Shown here: positions 23,741 through 37,482 of the stretch, in pieces
How the letters are laid out: the number at the start of each line of letters is the position of its first letter
Numbering within the stretch: the first letter of the stretch is position 1
Source of the DNA: Cherax quadricarinatus
Taxonomy: Eukaryota > Arthropoda > Malacostraca > Decapoda > Parastacidae
Length of the DNA: 64,000 nucleotides
Assembly (NCBI RefSeq): GCF_038502225.1
Contig: NC_091374.1
Span: 10,008,701 to 10,072,700, forward strand
Reading direction: 5' to 3'
The notes under the pieces: model-generated
Databases searched by the model: none
What the model was told of the DNA's origin: nothing
The model's input: the letters and a program-made list of their open reading frames with translations, nothing else
Program-made: the position numbers and the translations under genes

Positions 23741-24700
23741 TCAGGTTAAGTCACGGGTGTTCTGAAGTTTGGAGCATTTTACAATGTAGTGGGAGAGGAA
23801 GGCATCTACAGAGACGAAGCCAGGACTAAGATTCATACAAGGAAAGTTGTGTATTAGGGAGGATTCAACCAGACGGCGACTGTTAAATTTAGTTGGAAGT
23901 AGGGAAGACAGTTTTAGCAGAAGACCAGTCAATAGGATGGCTGTGATCTCTGACGTGACAGAAAAGAGCATTGTTAGTGTAGGCAAGCCTAACATTGCTT
24001 TTGTGCTCCCTAAGTCTGTCAGAAAGAGATCGGCAAGTTTCTCCAAAGTATTGAAGAGGACAGGAGGAACAAGAAATAGAGTAGACACCAGGAGCATCTG
24101 TAGAGGGAGGAGAGATATGAACGAGATTAGTGTGAAGTGTTAGTCTAGCGGAAAGTTTGATGTCTAAGGAACGGACCGAGTTGTTGAGATAAGAAAGACC
24201 GGAAATGTAGGGAAGGCAGAGGACAGAAGAGTTCCCAGGAGTAGAAAGTTTGGGAGAGAAGAAATTACGTCTATGAAATGGAAAGGTAGCCAAGACGGGA
24301 AAATGAATTATGCAGAGTGGAAATTTCTGATTGAAGGAACTGAGGATCACAAATGCGGAGAGCACGGAGATAGGAACACTTTTTTGAGAGGAAGCATAAG
24401 AAAGGTAGTGAGTGTACATGCCACTGTGCATAAGCTTGCGGTAAACGGAAAAGGCAAAACCTGTATCTGAGCGGTGGACATGAACATCAAGGAAAGGAAG
24501 CAAGGAATTAGATTCCCATTCAGTTTTAAATTTAATGGAAGGGGGCAAGATTATTAAGAGCTTCAAGAAATGGTTGGAAGAGACTAGTCATGAGGCCACA
24601 GAGCAAAGATGTCATCAACATAGAGCCAGAGTGAAGGGCGCACATCAATAGTAAGAAGAACAGCCTCATCTACATAAAAGCAACTTACAAAGTTTTCGAC
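23741..24700 (-). mobile_element. Penelope-like retroelement, RT and GIY-YIG nuclease, broken
   Basis: The 5' part (24600-24625) reads WLYVDDIFALWPH, the YxDD catalytic motif of Penelope-like reverse transcriptases. After a frameshift comes a 225-codon frame (23889-24566) with KFKTEWESNSLLPFLDVHVH and VYRKLMHSGMYTHYLS, the RT thumb region. It ends with a GIY-YIG domain at about 23895-24095: GVYSISCSSCPLQYFGETCR and then DRLREHKSNVR, with the family's Cys-x-x-Cys insert, Tyr, Gly, Arg and Glu residues. A second frameshift near 23890 moves to a frame reading RRLVESSLIHNF. At least two frameshifts make this a recently dead copy. The upstream RT fingers are missing or beyond recognition; 24735-24780 resembles another LINE scrap. 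Confidence 0.85.
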
Positions 24701-25089
24701 ATTTGCAACAACTGCTACATTTCTCCCCTATCCACCTTATCACGTGCCTTTTCTAAATCCATCAATACAATGAAAAGTTCTTTACCCTTATCTAAGAATA
24801 GTTCACTTATTCCTCAGTTGGTGTAGACATGTCTAACCTACCCTAGTTTGGCAAGAACCAGCCTCAACAGCATGCAAGACAGCACGAGGCGACGGGAGGA
24901 AGAACAAGCTGGAGGAGGAAGGAGAATCACCATCACTAGTCAGAGGCTTATGTAGATTACTGGGCAGGAGAGGGGGGGATGGGATGGTAGTACGAGGGAA
25001 AGTATTGGTAGTAAGAGGGAAATGGGAGGAGAAGTGATTGTAATGGTGTTACGAGTGGTGTCTTTAGATGGGAATAATGTCTGCTGCCG

Positions 25090-25290
25090 CCACCCACTAA
25101 AACAGCCCCACACACACACACATCTGGAGAGTGTAGTGGTGGAGGCTGGATTCATACATAGCTTTAAGATGAGGTACGATAAAGCTCTTGGAGCAGGGTG
25201 TGTGTGTGGGGGGGAGTGGACTTAGCAGCGACCAGCCAAGAGGCCGGGCCAGGAGCTGTGAATCGATCCCTACAACCACATGTAGGCGAG
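25090..25290 (+). mobile_element. LINE 3'-end fragment with CA/GT run
   Basis: The plus strand reads VVVEAGFIHSFKMRYDKALG, the ORF2 C-terminus found in fuller form on the minus strand at 36777-36860. The 3' tail includes a GT-rich run and 'ggccgggccaggagctgtga'. Confidence 0.65.
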
Positions 25291-25677
25291 TACATGTCCC
25301 ATTAACACTTAGCAAAGGAAAGAAAAAACAACGGAGACTTGTGAGGGGTAGAATTGTTAATTTTACATCAGCCGCGTCAGCGGTGATTGCTTTAGTCGAG
25401 CACCTCGTAAGTTTCCACACAAAATACTCCTTTTTCTGATCCTTCGAACGTGGATGTGGAGCGACCTCGTATAATAGGCTAATCAGGTCTAGCGTGACTA
25501 AGATCCCTTATGACTTACCAGTGAATTAGGCGAGTTAGACTAATTTACTTGCATACAGAAATTTAAGTATTTGTTGCCTTCGAAAGAACTGAGATTGCAG
25601 TTTCATTCGGTGCTAACACAATACAACACACACACAACTACTCAAGTGTCTAACGATAAATGCCTTTAACAACTGGC

Positions 25678-25679
<2 letters not shown>
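25291..25679. other. Noncoding intron sequence
   Basis: Nothing recognised. Confidence 0.4.

Positions 25680-25745
<66 letters not shown>
25680..25745. repeat. (CA)n microsatellite
   Basis: About 33 CA repeats. Confidence 0.95.
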
Positions 25746-25748
<3 letters not shown>

Positions 25749-26690
25749 ACGCCAGTATATCAAATATAACTTACATAGCAAGGTTTTGAGCATCATTATT
25801 AATAATAAAACAATTAGTGTTAAAATGTTAAGCTTGCCACATGCACGTGCACCTTGCATAATGTACACCTACTCTGTAGACTAAGTTAACGACTCCAAAT
25901 TAATATTAAACATCTTTAAATACAACTCTATAAAGATTTACAAATACACTATATTTTCCCCTTAAAACTTAATGTTTTGTATCAGTGTTAAACTACGATT
26001 TTATCTTCACATTATTAATTTATCGACAAGTTAATAAGTTGATAGGGAATAATTTTCATATAAAAATTCCCTTATGAGAAGATTTCATGGGTTACTTATA
26101 TTTACTATTATAATAACGGGGAAGCGCTAAGAACGTACTTGTATATCAGAGGTATGGTAAACTATCAAATTTAACCTAGGAAGAGTATAACTCCAATTTA
26201 CTGGATCAAGAGCACTTCAGGATCTGAGCACCCTGCTCTTGAAGGAGAGAGGCTACCTAACTTAATTACCCAAGTCTCCTTCATAACACGGTGAACATTC
26301 TTGCCTAAATTGCGTAGAAAGATGCGGCCGCTGCGCCGGACTTTATAAAGTGGTTAATGTACGGTTAAATAAATTAACTATATTAATTTGTACACTTATG
26401 TAACCAACTCGAACATGAAATATAATCTGTAAATAAAATTGCATTTAAAAGTTACGCCAGATAAAGCGTAATAAAGTAAAAGGCGTAAAATGAGGATGGG
26501 TTGAAACATGAAGCCTCATTAGTTCCTGAATAAACACCTGGTACTGGGTGTACTGTGAGCAGAGCAAGATGAAGGGTACGGTGTGGTGATGGTGTGCTAA
26601 TAGCAAAATAAGTGGCTAATATGGAAACCATGCAAGAGGCGGCGGATTACGATTTTCACGATAAAATCCGGTGCTTGATGAACCTTACTT
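25746..26690. other. AT-rich intron sequence
   Basis: No gene seen. On the minus strand a TATAAA lies just upstream of a short GC-rich patch (26318-26345), but no credible first exon follows. Confidence 0.4.
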
Positions 26691-26699
26691 GTAGGGGAG

Positions 26700-26945
26700 G
26701 GGGGAGGTAACTCGTTAGAGAGTCAGGGGCAGGAGTGCGTGTCTCCAGGAGTCTACCTGGAGGGTGTTTGGGGGATCAACGCCCTCTCGGCTAATCGGGT
26801 ACTGACTTTAGGTATCTGCCCAGCTCCGTCTTGAAGGCAGCCAGGGGTCTCAAGAACAGTCGCTAAATTCATGGCCTAATAGATCCTTTTCTATTCATAG
26901 TGAGCAAGTTCTTCACGTATCCTTGTTATCTATATGATCCAGTCT
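26700..26945 (-). mobile_element. LINE C-terminus and tail
   Basis: The minus strand reads RPLAAFKTELGRYLKSVPD followed by a stop, the FK-x-x-L-x-x-YL-x-x-VPD end of a non-LTR ORF2, then a CCTCCAGGTAG-type tail. The upstream part is decayed. Confidence 0.6.
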
Positions 26946-27102
26946 CTCTCCGTCTAACAACCATCCCACATAACATGATTTGATCTTTAATGTTTAAAGA
27001 GGAGAATCAGCAAGCCAGCGTAAGACCTGGGTCATATGACCAAAGCCTCCAGTTAGCGAGATCATCATATGACTAACACCTGCCTTATTATACACATGTC
27101 TT

Positions 27103-27177
27103 ACCATACCACGGGTGGGGATAGAACCCGCGATCAGAGTCTCTGATCGCGGGTTCTATCCCCGCCCGTGGTATGGT
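27103..27177. repeat. 37-bp palindrome made from a SINE end
   Basis: Arms 27103-27139 and 27141-27177 are inverted copies with one mismatch around a single central base. Each arm includes the B-box region of the tRNA-like SINE at 22455-22595. Confidence 0.9.
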
Positions 27178-27224
27178 TTGTTTGCAATCGTGTCATTACG
27201 ATTTCGTGAGACACATGTCTAGTT

Positions 27225-29050
27225 TCCTGACAAATAAAATACCGCTATCTGTCTTGAGTTTCCAGCTTCCTTAATGAATATAAAGAATAAGTACCTCCTG
27301 CAAATACCTAGTTTTTTTACAAATCATTTTCATCATCTTCTATTACCTTTCACAACGGCGTTCTCTTCTCGCCCTCAAGCATAAATTTATGGCTTTCTTG
27401 TTTGCCTCTCCGACTAATGTCCTCTACTTTCTGTATATTTTTCACACACTTGTCTTTGCCTCTTTCCATCAGTGGTTGAACAACGGACTGTTTATTTCAC
27501 TTCTCTTGGGTACACATTTCTTCCCTGCCTCCCGGCACCTCAGTGCTACACTACACTATGATCTCTGCTCTCTTTCCTTTCCAGTAGATCTCTTAGAAAC
27601 CTCATTTGCTCACAGTTCCCTCTTCTGTGGTGTTGTTTATTTCTCTTCCCTAGTAAGCTCCTTTCCGGTTTATATCAACTAGTTACTTAGTGGAGGTGTA
27701 TAATCTCTCCTATAATTAAGTGATGCATCCAAGTAAAGACCAGAGCCACTCTGGCCCAAGTCTCTTCTTGTACTGTATTCCATTCAGTTCCGGGATTAAT
27801 TTTAATAGGCATCTTTGGATATTATCCAATTTCTGAATATATTAAATCTGAAGCAGGCATCATCGCTGTCTTTGGTTGGTTATATGTTTCATGACTCACT
27901 GACAATTTTTTTTTTTTGCCCGTTTGTATTTTCGCTTTGTACATCAGTCTCGGGTGGAGTAACATACCAAAAAAGTCTTTATTACTGCTAATAACCACCC
28001 TACCCCTGTATATCTTCCTCTGCTTCCGTGATTTTGTCAAAGGGTTGGATGCGTAAAGTAGGTGTTCGTTATCGTTAACGATGTATCTTATTATGAATGT
28101 ACTCCAATGTCGTCTTCCCGTGTGTGTTGTGGTTGTCACAAGAGGAGAATCCACGAGAGGAAGAGGAGTGTGTGGAGGGAGGGTCGCAGGGATTGTGCGC
28201 AAGTCAGACATGGCAGAGTTCATCAGCCCCCAAGTGTCAACAAGGCAGTATTAGGGAAGGAGGAAAAGGTAAATGTAATGACTGCAGAATCATTATTTCC
28301 CGGACATCACCTTGACGATACATGACCCAACTTGAAAGAAATGCTTAGTTAATGACCCAGTTAAAATACTACTGCTGGAAGATAAGGTGGCGCACAGCTG
28401 AGGCTGGTAGCATAATCTGGTCTATAAAATGCACTGTGTTAGTGTACATTTGTCCCAGTATACAACTTAGTGCCTTGCCCACACCCACCACCATCCCCCC
28501 ACATAATGTCTGCCCTCTGCCAAATGGTGTTCAGCTTGGTTTACTCAACCTTTATGCTCTCATCCTTAAATATCTGCATCATAAGCAATCTTTATCCCTG
28601 TGACTAACACTATAACCCTTGCCATGTTGGAAGAAGGTATGTGTTGCAGCAACTCCGCTCCAGTCATTGTCCGTGTCGCCTCTCCCCATACCCACCTGTC
28701 CCATAATCTCAACAGTAACACTTAAACTTTCTTATGTAACCTATTACTTAAAGTGACTTTTTCGAAGAGGAATGAATCAAGTGTTACGCCGAGTAGCTGG
28801 CAATCTAGTGCCCCTCCAACACTACACTGAGTGGGGATTGAGCCCATTACCACCACTGTTGGTCCCAACTCATACACCACTGCCACTATCACCAGCCTCA
28901 ACATCAGCAGTGGACAACTCAATAATTTTCATTCTACTCCACATTATTTCCCCTCCCACACTCTCCTAAAGTTTAAACACTTCCCCTATCCTTCCGAACC
29001 CTTAAGTAATATAAAAATGTTACTGAAGTGTAGTTATTTGAAATAGGCGA
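27225..29050. other. Intron sequence without recognised genes
   Basis: A 97-codon hydrophobic plus-strand frame (27389-27682) and a 133-codon minus frame (27822-28223) are present. They lack splice context, motifs or codon bias, so I do not call them. Around 27905 is a T run. Confidence 0.4.
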
Positions 29051-29065
29051 TTTCGTTGTGTGCGC

Positions 29066-29492
<427 letters not shown>

Positions 29493-30490
29493 GAGGATGA
29501 GATGCTTCCGGCACCCCAGAGAGAGTATTCCTTGTTTTTAATACTGCGTGTTGCCTGATGCTCCACCATCACGTAACTCCTCGTTCAATCAATCCCACCA
29601 TTTCTCTCAACGAAACTAATACACAATCACGATTAAATAATATCTTTAAAGCAACAAACTGTGCAAGGAGTAATGTGGGCCTATCCTGTGTGTGTCGAAG
29701 ACCTGGTCATATACCAAGTAAAGCCTCTGTCCTCCCTGGCGCTAATGATCACACTGGTTTAGCGATTCATAAAAATATAAGGCAGACCCGCGAGTCTCAA
29801 AACAAGTCCACATTCTTTTAAGAATTTTGTACACCCACAGTGACTTAACAGATGACTGGCCCCTAGTACTCCTTACCTGTGACCTGTTTCAGGAGATTCT
29901 ACTCTCGTCGACCAGGCTGACTGCCTGGTCAACCAGGTTATTGCTGTTGGAAGACCGCCAACCCCCACAAAACACTGTTAAATAATCTTAATGAATGTCT
30001 GTCGATGAATAAACAGAAGAATGAACGGGGATTTGAACCATGAGTCATGCGAACATACAAGAGACAGATGACGCATTAACGATTAATGGCAAGACATTGC
30101 ATTATGTAGCTATCCATGAGAAAATGAAAATTCACGGAAATATGTAAAAACAAAAAATCTTGGGGAATGAGAAAGCTGCTGTAATGCTTATTGCTCAACA
30201 TTTTTCTCGGCGGTAAATCCAATTTAGGATGATAAAGCGTTATCGGGGAAAACTTGTATTGAGCAGGAGACTATTATGTATTTCTGGTTAACATCTGGAG
30301 TTGGCAGTGTCAGAGTCAGACAGGGAAACACCCTTCCCCCTCCTCTCTCACTCTCCCTCTGACAGCACCAAAGAAAACACACCAGTAAGATTGCCCCCTC
30401 CCCAACCTCCCCCCCCACACACACAAAGAGGGGGGGGAGAGAGAAACCACAAAGGAGCGGTAGTAAAATACCCGTTTCCATGTAGTGTGC
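29493..30490. other. Noncoding; LINE tail scrap and tRNA-like piece
   Basis: 29905-29960 has 'ctggtcaaccaggttattgc', a LINE tail scrap. Near 30025-30080 the minus strand has GACTCATGGTTCAAATCCCC, a tRNA-type B-box, without a visible full tRNA. 30405-30440 is a C run followed by CA and G runs. Confidence 0.45.
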
Positions 30491-30497
30491 CAGCCAG

Positions 30498-33135
30498 TCA
30501 GGTGTTACAACAGGTAGCACCCATCCCCCAGGGCAGCCAGCCAGGTGTTATAACAGGTAGCACCCATCCCCCAGGGCAGCCAGCCAGGTGTTATAACAGG
30601 TAGTACCCATCAGCCAGAACACAGCCAGGTGTTACAACAGCTAGCACCCATCCCCCAGGGCAGCCAGCCAGGTGTTATAACAGGTAGTACCCATCAGCCA
30701 GAACACAGCCAGGTGTTACAACAGGTAGCACCCATCCCCCAGGGCAGCCAGCCAGGTGTTATAACAGGTAGCACCCATCCCCCAGGGCAGCCAGCCAGGT
30801 GTTATAACAGGTAGTACCCATCAGCCAGAACACAGCCAGGTGTTACAACAGGTAGCACCCATCCCCCAGGGCAGCCAGCCAGGTGTTATAACAGGTAGTA
30901 CCCATCAGCCAGAACACAGCCAGGTGTTACAACAGGTAGCACCCATCCCCCAGGGCAGCCAGCCAGGTGTTATAACAGGTAGTACCCATCAGCCAGAACA
31001 CAGCCAGGTGTTACAACAGGTAGTACCCATCAGCCAGGCCACAGCCAGGTGCTACAACAGGTAGTACCCATCAGCCAGGCCACAGCCAGGTGTTACAACA
31101 GGTAGCACCCATCCCCCAGGGCAGCCAGCCAGGTGTTATAACAGGTAGTACCCATCAGCCAGAACACAGCCAGGTGTTACAACAGGTAGTACCCATCAGC
31201 CAGGCCACAGCCAGGTGTTATAACAGGTAGCACCCATCAGCCAAGCTACAACCAGGTGTTACAACAGGGAGTACCCATCAGCCAGGTGTTACAACAGGTA
31301 GTACCCATCAGCCAGGCCACAGCCAGGTGTTACAACAGGTAGTACCCATCAGCCAGGCCACAGCCAGGTGTTACAACAGGTAGTACCCATCAGCCAGGCC
31401 ACAGCCAGGTGTTTCAACAGGTAGCACCCATCCCCCAGGGCAGCCAGCCAGGTGTTACAACAGGTAGCACCCATCAGCCAAGCCACAGCCAGGTGTTTCA
31501 ACAGGTAGCACCCATCCCCTAGGGCAGCCAACCAGGTGTTACAACAGGTAGCACCCATCAGCCAAGCCACAGCCAGGTGTTTCAACAGGTAGCACCCATC
31601 CCCTAGGGCAGCCAGCCAGGTGTTACAACAGGTAGCACCCATCAGCCATGCCACAGCCAGGTGTTACAACAGGTAGCACCCATCAGCCAGGCCACAGCCA
31701 GGTGTTACAACAGGTAGCACCCATCAGCCATGCCACAGCCAGGTGTTACAACAGGTAGCACCCATCAGCCAGGCCACAGCCAGGTGTTACAACAGGTAGC
31801 ACCCATCAGCCAGGTGTTACAACAGGTAGCACCCATCAGCCAGGCCACAGCCAGGTGTTACAACAGGTAGCACCCATCAGCCAAGCCGCAGCCAGGTGTT
31901 ACAACAGGTAGCACCCATCAGCCAAGCCACAGCCAGGTGTTACAACAGGTAGCACCCATCAGCCAAGCCACAGCCAGGTGCTGCAACAGGTAGCACCCAT
32001 CAGCCAAGCCACAGCCAGGTGTTACAACAGGTAGCACCCATCAGCCAAGCCACAGCCAGGTGCTGCAACAGGTAGCACCCATCAGCCAAGCCACAGCCAG
32101 GTGTTACAACAGGTAGCACCCATCAGCCAAGCCACAGCCAGGTGCTGCAACAGGTAGCACCCATCAGCCAAGCCACAGCCAGGTGTTACAACAGGTAGCA
32201 CCCATCAGCCAAGCCACAGCCAGGTGTTTCAACAGGTAGCACCCATCCCCTAGGGCAGCCAGCCAGGTGTTACAACAGGTAGCACCCATCAGCCATGCCA
32301 CAGCCAGGTGTTACAACAGGTAGCACCCATCAGCCAAGCCACAGCCAGGTGTTTCAACAGGTAGCACCCATCAGCCAAGCCACAGCCAGGTGCTGCAACA
32401 GGTAGCACCCATCAGCCAAGCCGCAGCCAGGTGTTTCAACAGGTACCACCCATCAGCCAAGCCACAGCCAGGTGTTACAACAGGTAGCACCCATCAGCCA
32501 GGCCACAGCCAGGTGTTACAACAGGTAGCACCCATCAGCCATGCCACAGCCAGGTGTTACAACAGGTAGCACCCATCCCCCAGGGCAGCCAGCCAGGTGT
32601 TACAACAGGTAGCACCCATCAGCCAGGCCACAGCCAGGTGTTACAACAGGTAGTACCCATCAGCCAAGCCACAGCCAGGTGCTACAACAGGTAGCACCCA
32701 TCAGCCAGGCCACAGCCAGGTGTTACAACAAGTAGCACCCATCAGCCAAGCCACAACCAGGTGTTACAACAGGTAGCACCCATCCCCCAGGGCAGCCAGC
32801 CAGGTGTTACAACAGGTAGCACCCATCAGCCAAGCCACAGCCAGGTGCTGCAACAGGTAGCACCCATCAGCCAGGCCACAGCCAGGTGTTACAACAGGTA
32901 GCACCCATCCCCTAGGGCAGCCAGCCAGGTGTTACAACAAGTAGCACCCATCAGCCAAGCCACAACCAGGTGTTTCAACAGGTAGCACCCATCCCCCAGG
33001 GCAGCCAGCCAGGTGTTACAACAGGTAGCACCCATCAGCCAAGCCACAGCCAGGTGTTTCAACAGGTAGCACCCATCCCCCAGGGCAGCCAGCCAGATGT
33101 TACAACAGGTAGTACCCATCAGCTAGGCCACAGTC
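30498..33135. repeat. 41/43-bp minisatellite, about 64 copies
   Basis: The unit starts 'caggtgttacaacaggtagc' and continues acccatca. Two subtypes alternate: a 41-bp form with gccaagccacagc and a 43-bp form with cccccagggcagccagc. The 5' part is richer in 43-bp and tatt-variant units, the middle (31660-32470) almost pure 41-bp. Short Gln/Pro-rich open frames are artefacts. Confidence 0.95.
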
Positions 33136-33344
33136 AGCCTCAATTACTAAACAGGTCCACATATATAATGCATGGCAGCTCACGCACATTACGCTAAATA
33201 ATTCGTTTGGCAATGAATTCCACTCCTGTAACTGTGAAATTTAATTACGTTAAATAATAATTTGCTTTGAGCGAGAACTAAGGGCTATGTGAGCCGCTCA
33301 ACTACTCAGAAAAAGAGCAATGCATCATTAATATACCTATGACC

Positions 33345-33475
33345 ACTTTCGCGAGTCTTCCTACTCCTGCAACCCGGCTTGCAACAGGCTTGTCTGTTAT
33401 TTGCCTGGTCACCCAGGCTGTTGCTGCTGACGGCCTGTTACCTCACATATCCACAGCCTGGATGATCTGGTACTA
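33345..33475 (-). mobile_element. LINE 3'-tail fragment
   Basis: 'cctggtcacccaggctgttg' and 'cacagcctggatgatctgg' match the tails at 42810-42880 and 44700-44770. Confidence 0.55.
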
Positions 33476-33652
33476 TTTTATAAACAAAAAACCAAGTGTT
33501 TTTTTTTAAACACTAATTCAAGGTATAGTTTAAGTTAATTGGTCTCCAGCGGACCATCCCCACAAGGAGAGCGACGCCATAATTGCAATAACGCACGATC
33601 GCACTGCAATAAAACATTAAATTCCACACTAACAAGAATTTGTCGAACATAT

Positions 33653-33990
33653 ATGTCGTGACGAATAGGTAACACTTGCGATTTTGGCTTAAATAGCAAC
33701 GCTCTTCTTGCCGAATAAGGCATGCGAAAATTTGTGTATGCAATAATTTCGAAAAAATCATTGTGAACCTAACGAAAAAAATAACATTTAGTTGGATTAG
33801 GCTAAATTAAATTGAGCTTGTTATAATAAGGTTAGGTAAGCTTTCTAAGGTTCTTTTTGGTACAAAATTATTAATTTTTACATTAACATAAATGGGAAAA
33901 AAAATCTTTAAACGTATAAGAGAAAATATTAGAAAGGACTATTTTAAACGAGTTCTTGATAAATGAACAGTTTTACCTATTCGGCACGAT
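33653..33990. mobile_element. MITE with about 21-bp terminal inverted repeats
   Basis: The left end reads gtcgtgacgaataggtaaca and the right end, inverted, reads atcgtgccgaataggtaaaa. There is no coding capacity. The right end abuts a (TA)n array, fitting TA-targeted insertion. Related copies are at 58883-59351 (reverse), 59363-59562 and 61965-62105. Confidence 0.8.
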
Positions 33991-33993
33991 AAA

Positions 33994-34115
<122 letters not shown>

Positions 34116-35210
34116 ATTATACATACGTCTGTTTTAACTGCCCAAAGCTCTATTTCTCGCCCAAATCTTGAAACCTGGCACAAGTTACATGCAACTTATC
34201 TCTGCATGTTACAAACTGTACACCTTCTGATATGTTTAATTTTTCACCCTTCCCACAGATTCTATTTATGATCAATATTCTGACAGCCTAATAGTTATCT
34301 GCTCGAGTAAATGAACCTGGGATGTTCCATCAGCTGGTAAGCAAGTTTTTAAATTTTTTTTTGCTATGCAGGAATGCATAACAGTTTTACTGACTCGTGT
34401 GACCTAAGTCACAGGTCAATGACAAAGAGGGAGAACCACTCGTATGTAATTTGTAATACCTTACTATCTAATTTGTCTTGTCAAGCCTTTAAATTAGATT
34501 GAGAGAGGAGATTTCTGGCATTTGGACTGGTGTTGACGATTTTCACTGGGAGGAGTTTTGAATTCCGACAGCTACTGGCACACTACTGTTGATCCCACTA
34601 TGACAGTCAAAACCGAAGCTTTCACATAATCCGGATTTCAACAAGGATTTCAGTCACAAGTACAACAGCTTTTTTTTTAATACAAAACCACTGTACATGT
34701 ATTAAACTGAAGGAGAAAAAAATTTTGTGACTAGTTAGTATTTAATAGGCAACTACGTGGACGGGAAAGAACGGTAAAGATGCCCACGCTGGCCAATAGG
34801 GGACACAACTACATACACAGCAAGAAGAACAAGAAGAAAAAAGGTTTGACAGGATTTTTCGTACCAACAATCGGGATAGCAGGGAGTCACAATCGTAAAC
34901 TGGGGGGAGGGGGGGAGTGGACCGAAAGGGATACTAGGATTTTTTTCTTGACAGAGTGGTAGATCAATAAAATAATGACTCAACCATTTACATTTTATTT
35001 ATATTATGAACAAATTACTGAAGACAGGATATGACGAGTATAGCTGTGCTCCTGTATCAATAATACAAATAATTACCAATCAGAAGATAAATAGGTAACT
35101 CTTAATCAGGAGACTACAAACAGGTAATTCCCAAACAAGATATTACAAATAGATCGTAACAGACGTAGCCATCAACAAGGAAGACGTGTTTTGGACTGAA
35201 CAGCGATACC
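34116..35210. other. Noncoding intron sequence
   Basis: Nothing recognised beyond short homopolymer runs. Confidence 0.4.
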
Positions 35211-35214
35211 TGAA

Positions 35215-35760
35215 GGGTGTTTCCAAGGGGGAAGGGGGGGTGTCAATGCCCTCGCGGCTAGGTCCCATACCAGGTCTCCTGAAAGATCAAGGCTTGATCA
35301 ACAAACCTGTTCCTACTGGCTGCACACAGTACAACGTACGTATCACAGCCCGGCTGGTCGACACTGATCTGAGGAACATGTACAATTCCAGCTTGAAGAC
35401 TGCCAGAGGGAGGGTGTGGAAGAGCCAGGAAACTCAAGCTCTCTCTCAGCACAGTCGCTGCGGCCCTTGTTTGTAGTGGAGGCACTTCGCACCGTTTGTC
35501 GTGTTTCTTGCCATACAGTGTGATTTCGGTGTTCACATTCGGAACCAGCCCCTCCAAGATTTTCCAGGTGCAAAAATTATGTATCTTCCTCACCTTTATT
35601 CCACGGAATACAGCTGAAGGTACTTCAAGCGTTCCCAGTACTGAGTGTAGAGAAGCAGTGTAAGTTCTCTGTACGTTTTCTAGCTCACAATCTCGCTTGC
35701 TTTTATGGAGGGGCCGTCAGAATACTCCAGCCTGGAGAGAACAAGTGTTTTCTCTACAAT
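35215..35760 (-). mobile_element. Non-LTR retrotransposon ORF2 C-terminal fragment
   Basis: The minus-strand 111-codon frame (35258-35593) reads HNFCTWKILEGLVPNVNTEI, then ISVDQPGCDTYVVLC. This is the region after the reverse transcriptase of the same LINE family as 100-560 and 1800-2130. A neighbouring frame adds MHLENLGGAGSECEHRN. Frameshifts separate them. Confidence 0.7.
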
Positions 35761-36336
35761 TATTTAAAACTTACGTAATGAGACAATGACCAATTGTGTG
35801 TAGAGCAGCAGCGAGGGGAAGGAATCAAGGGCGGTGTCGACAGAGGATGATCAAGACAAGGGTGACACATGAGCAACTTCAGTGTCAGTGTTAGTGACAA
35901 TGGTTTCAATTAAACGAAATTAATTACATCAGCAAAGTGTTGCAACGTCGATTTCTACATACGACTGCAACATACCATAAGGTGGATAAATGCAATAATA
36001 CATGAAGTTTTAAAGCACGAAAAAAAAAGTGCACACATTAAATAGTCAAAGAATCTTTCATTCCAGTGTCAGTCACACATTTTTCGTTCTTAGCCAAAAG
36101 TGATATATTGACGTTGATTAGGATAATGGGTTGCTACATGTTAAGATACGTTGTGGTAGCAGAAGTTAGGTATGTTTTCGTACACCTAGTAATTAAATAT
36201 CCGGCTGAGCATCGCGACCTAAAACATGGAAAACTCGACCTAGTGACATGTTGGCAACCTTGACGGATGTAGGCACTCCCGTCCCACACTACCACCACTA
36301 CTCACGTTTCCTTCCTCATTAACCAACCTAAATTTT

Positions 36337-36462
<126 letters not shown>

Positions 36463-36488
36463 TAACCACGGACGAGTGGTATTTAATC

Positions 36489-36680
36489 AACACTGCGACT
36501 AGCCGAGGACTAACCCATGTCGTGTTGGCCCGCCTCATGGTGAGCGAAAATCACACAACGCTCTAACCCGCAGGACCACCAAATCCTGGTCCTGTGGGTT
36601 AGAGCGTAATGTGATTTTCGCTCACCATGAGGCGGGCCAAAACGACATGGGTTAGAGTCCTCGGCTAGTCGCAGTGTTGT
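36489..36680. repeat. Long inverted repeat, about 90-bp arms
   Basis: The left arm starts aacactgcgactagccgagg and the right arm ends cctcggctagtcgcagtgtt. The centre is near 36580 (accaccaaatcctggt). There are a few mismatches and small indels. The arms contain a tRNA-like stretch (cctgtgggttagagcg), so this may be two SINE copies head to head. It is flanked by (TA)n on one side. Confidence 0.85.
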
Positions 36681-36699
36681 TACTCATATGTATGTACGT

Positions 36700-37482
<783 letters not shown>

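Noticed and set aside
23184..23765. 193-codon plus-strand frame with poly-Val
   Set aside because: Composed of a LINE tail, a Penelope terminal repeat and GGT/AGG triplet tracts on the opposite strand to the real Penelope frame.
27389..27682. 97-codon hydrophobic plus-strand frame
   Set aside because: T-rich sequence gives hydrophobic codons by chance. No codon bias, splice sites or recognised family.
27822..28223. 133-codon minus-strand frame, possible further CLK first exon
   Set aside because: Third positions show no G/C bias and I found no suitable donor in phase, unlike 40070-40162.
30498..33135. Regularly spaced repeats as a CRISPR array
   Set aside because: There are no unique spacers: the whole unit is repeated, and the context is eukaryotic. 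The same applies to 51180-53275.
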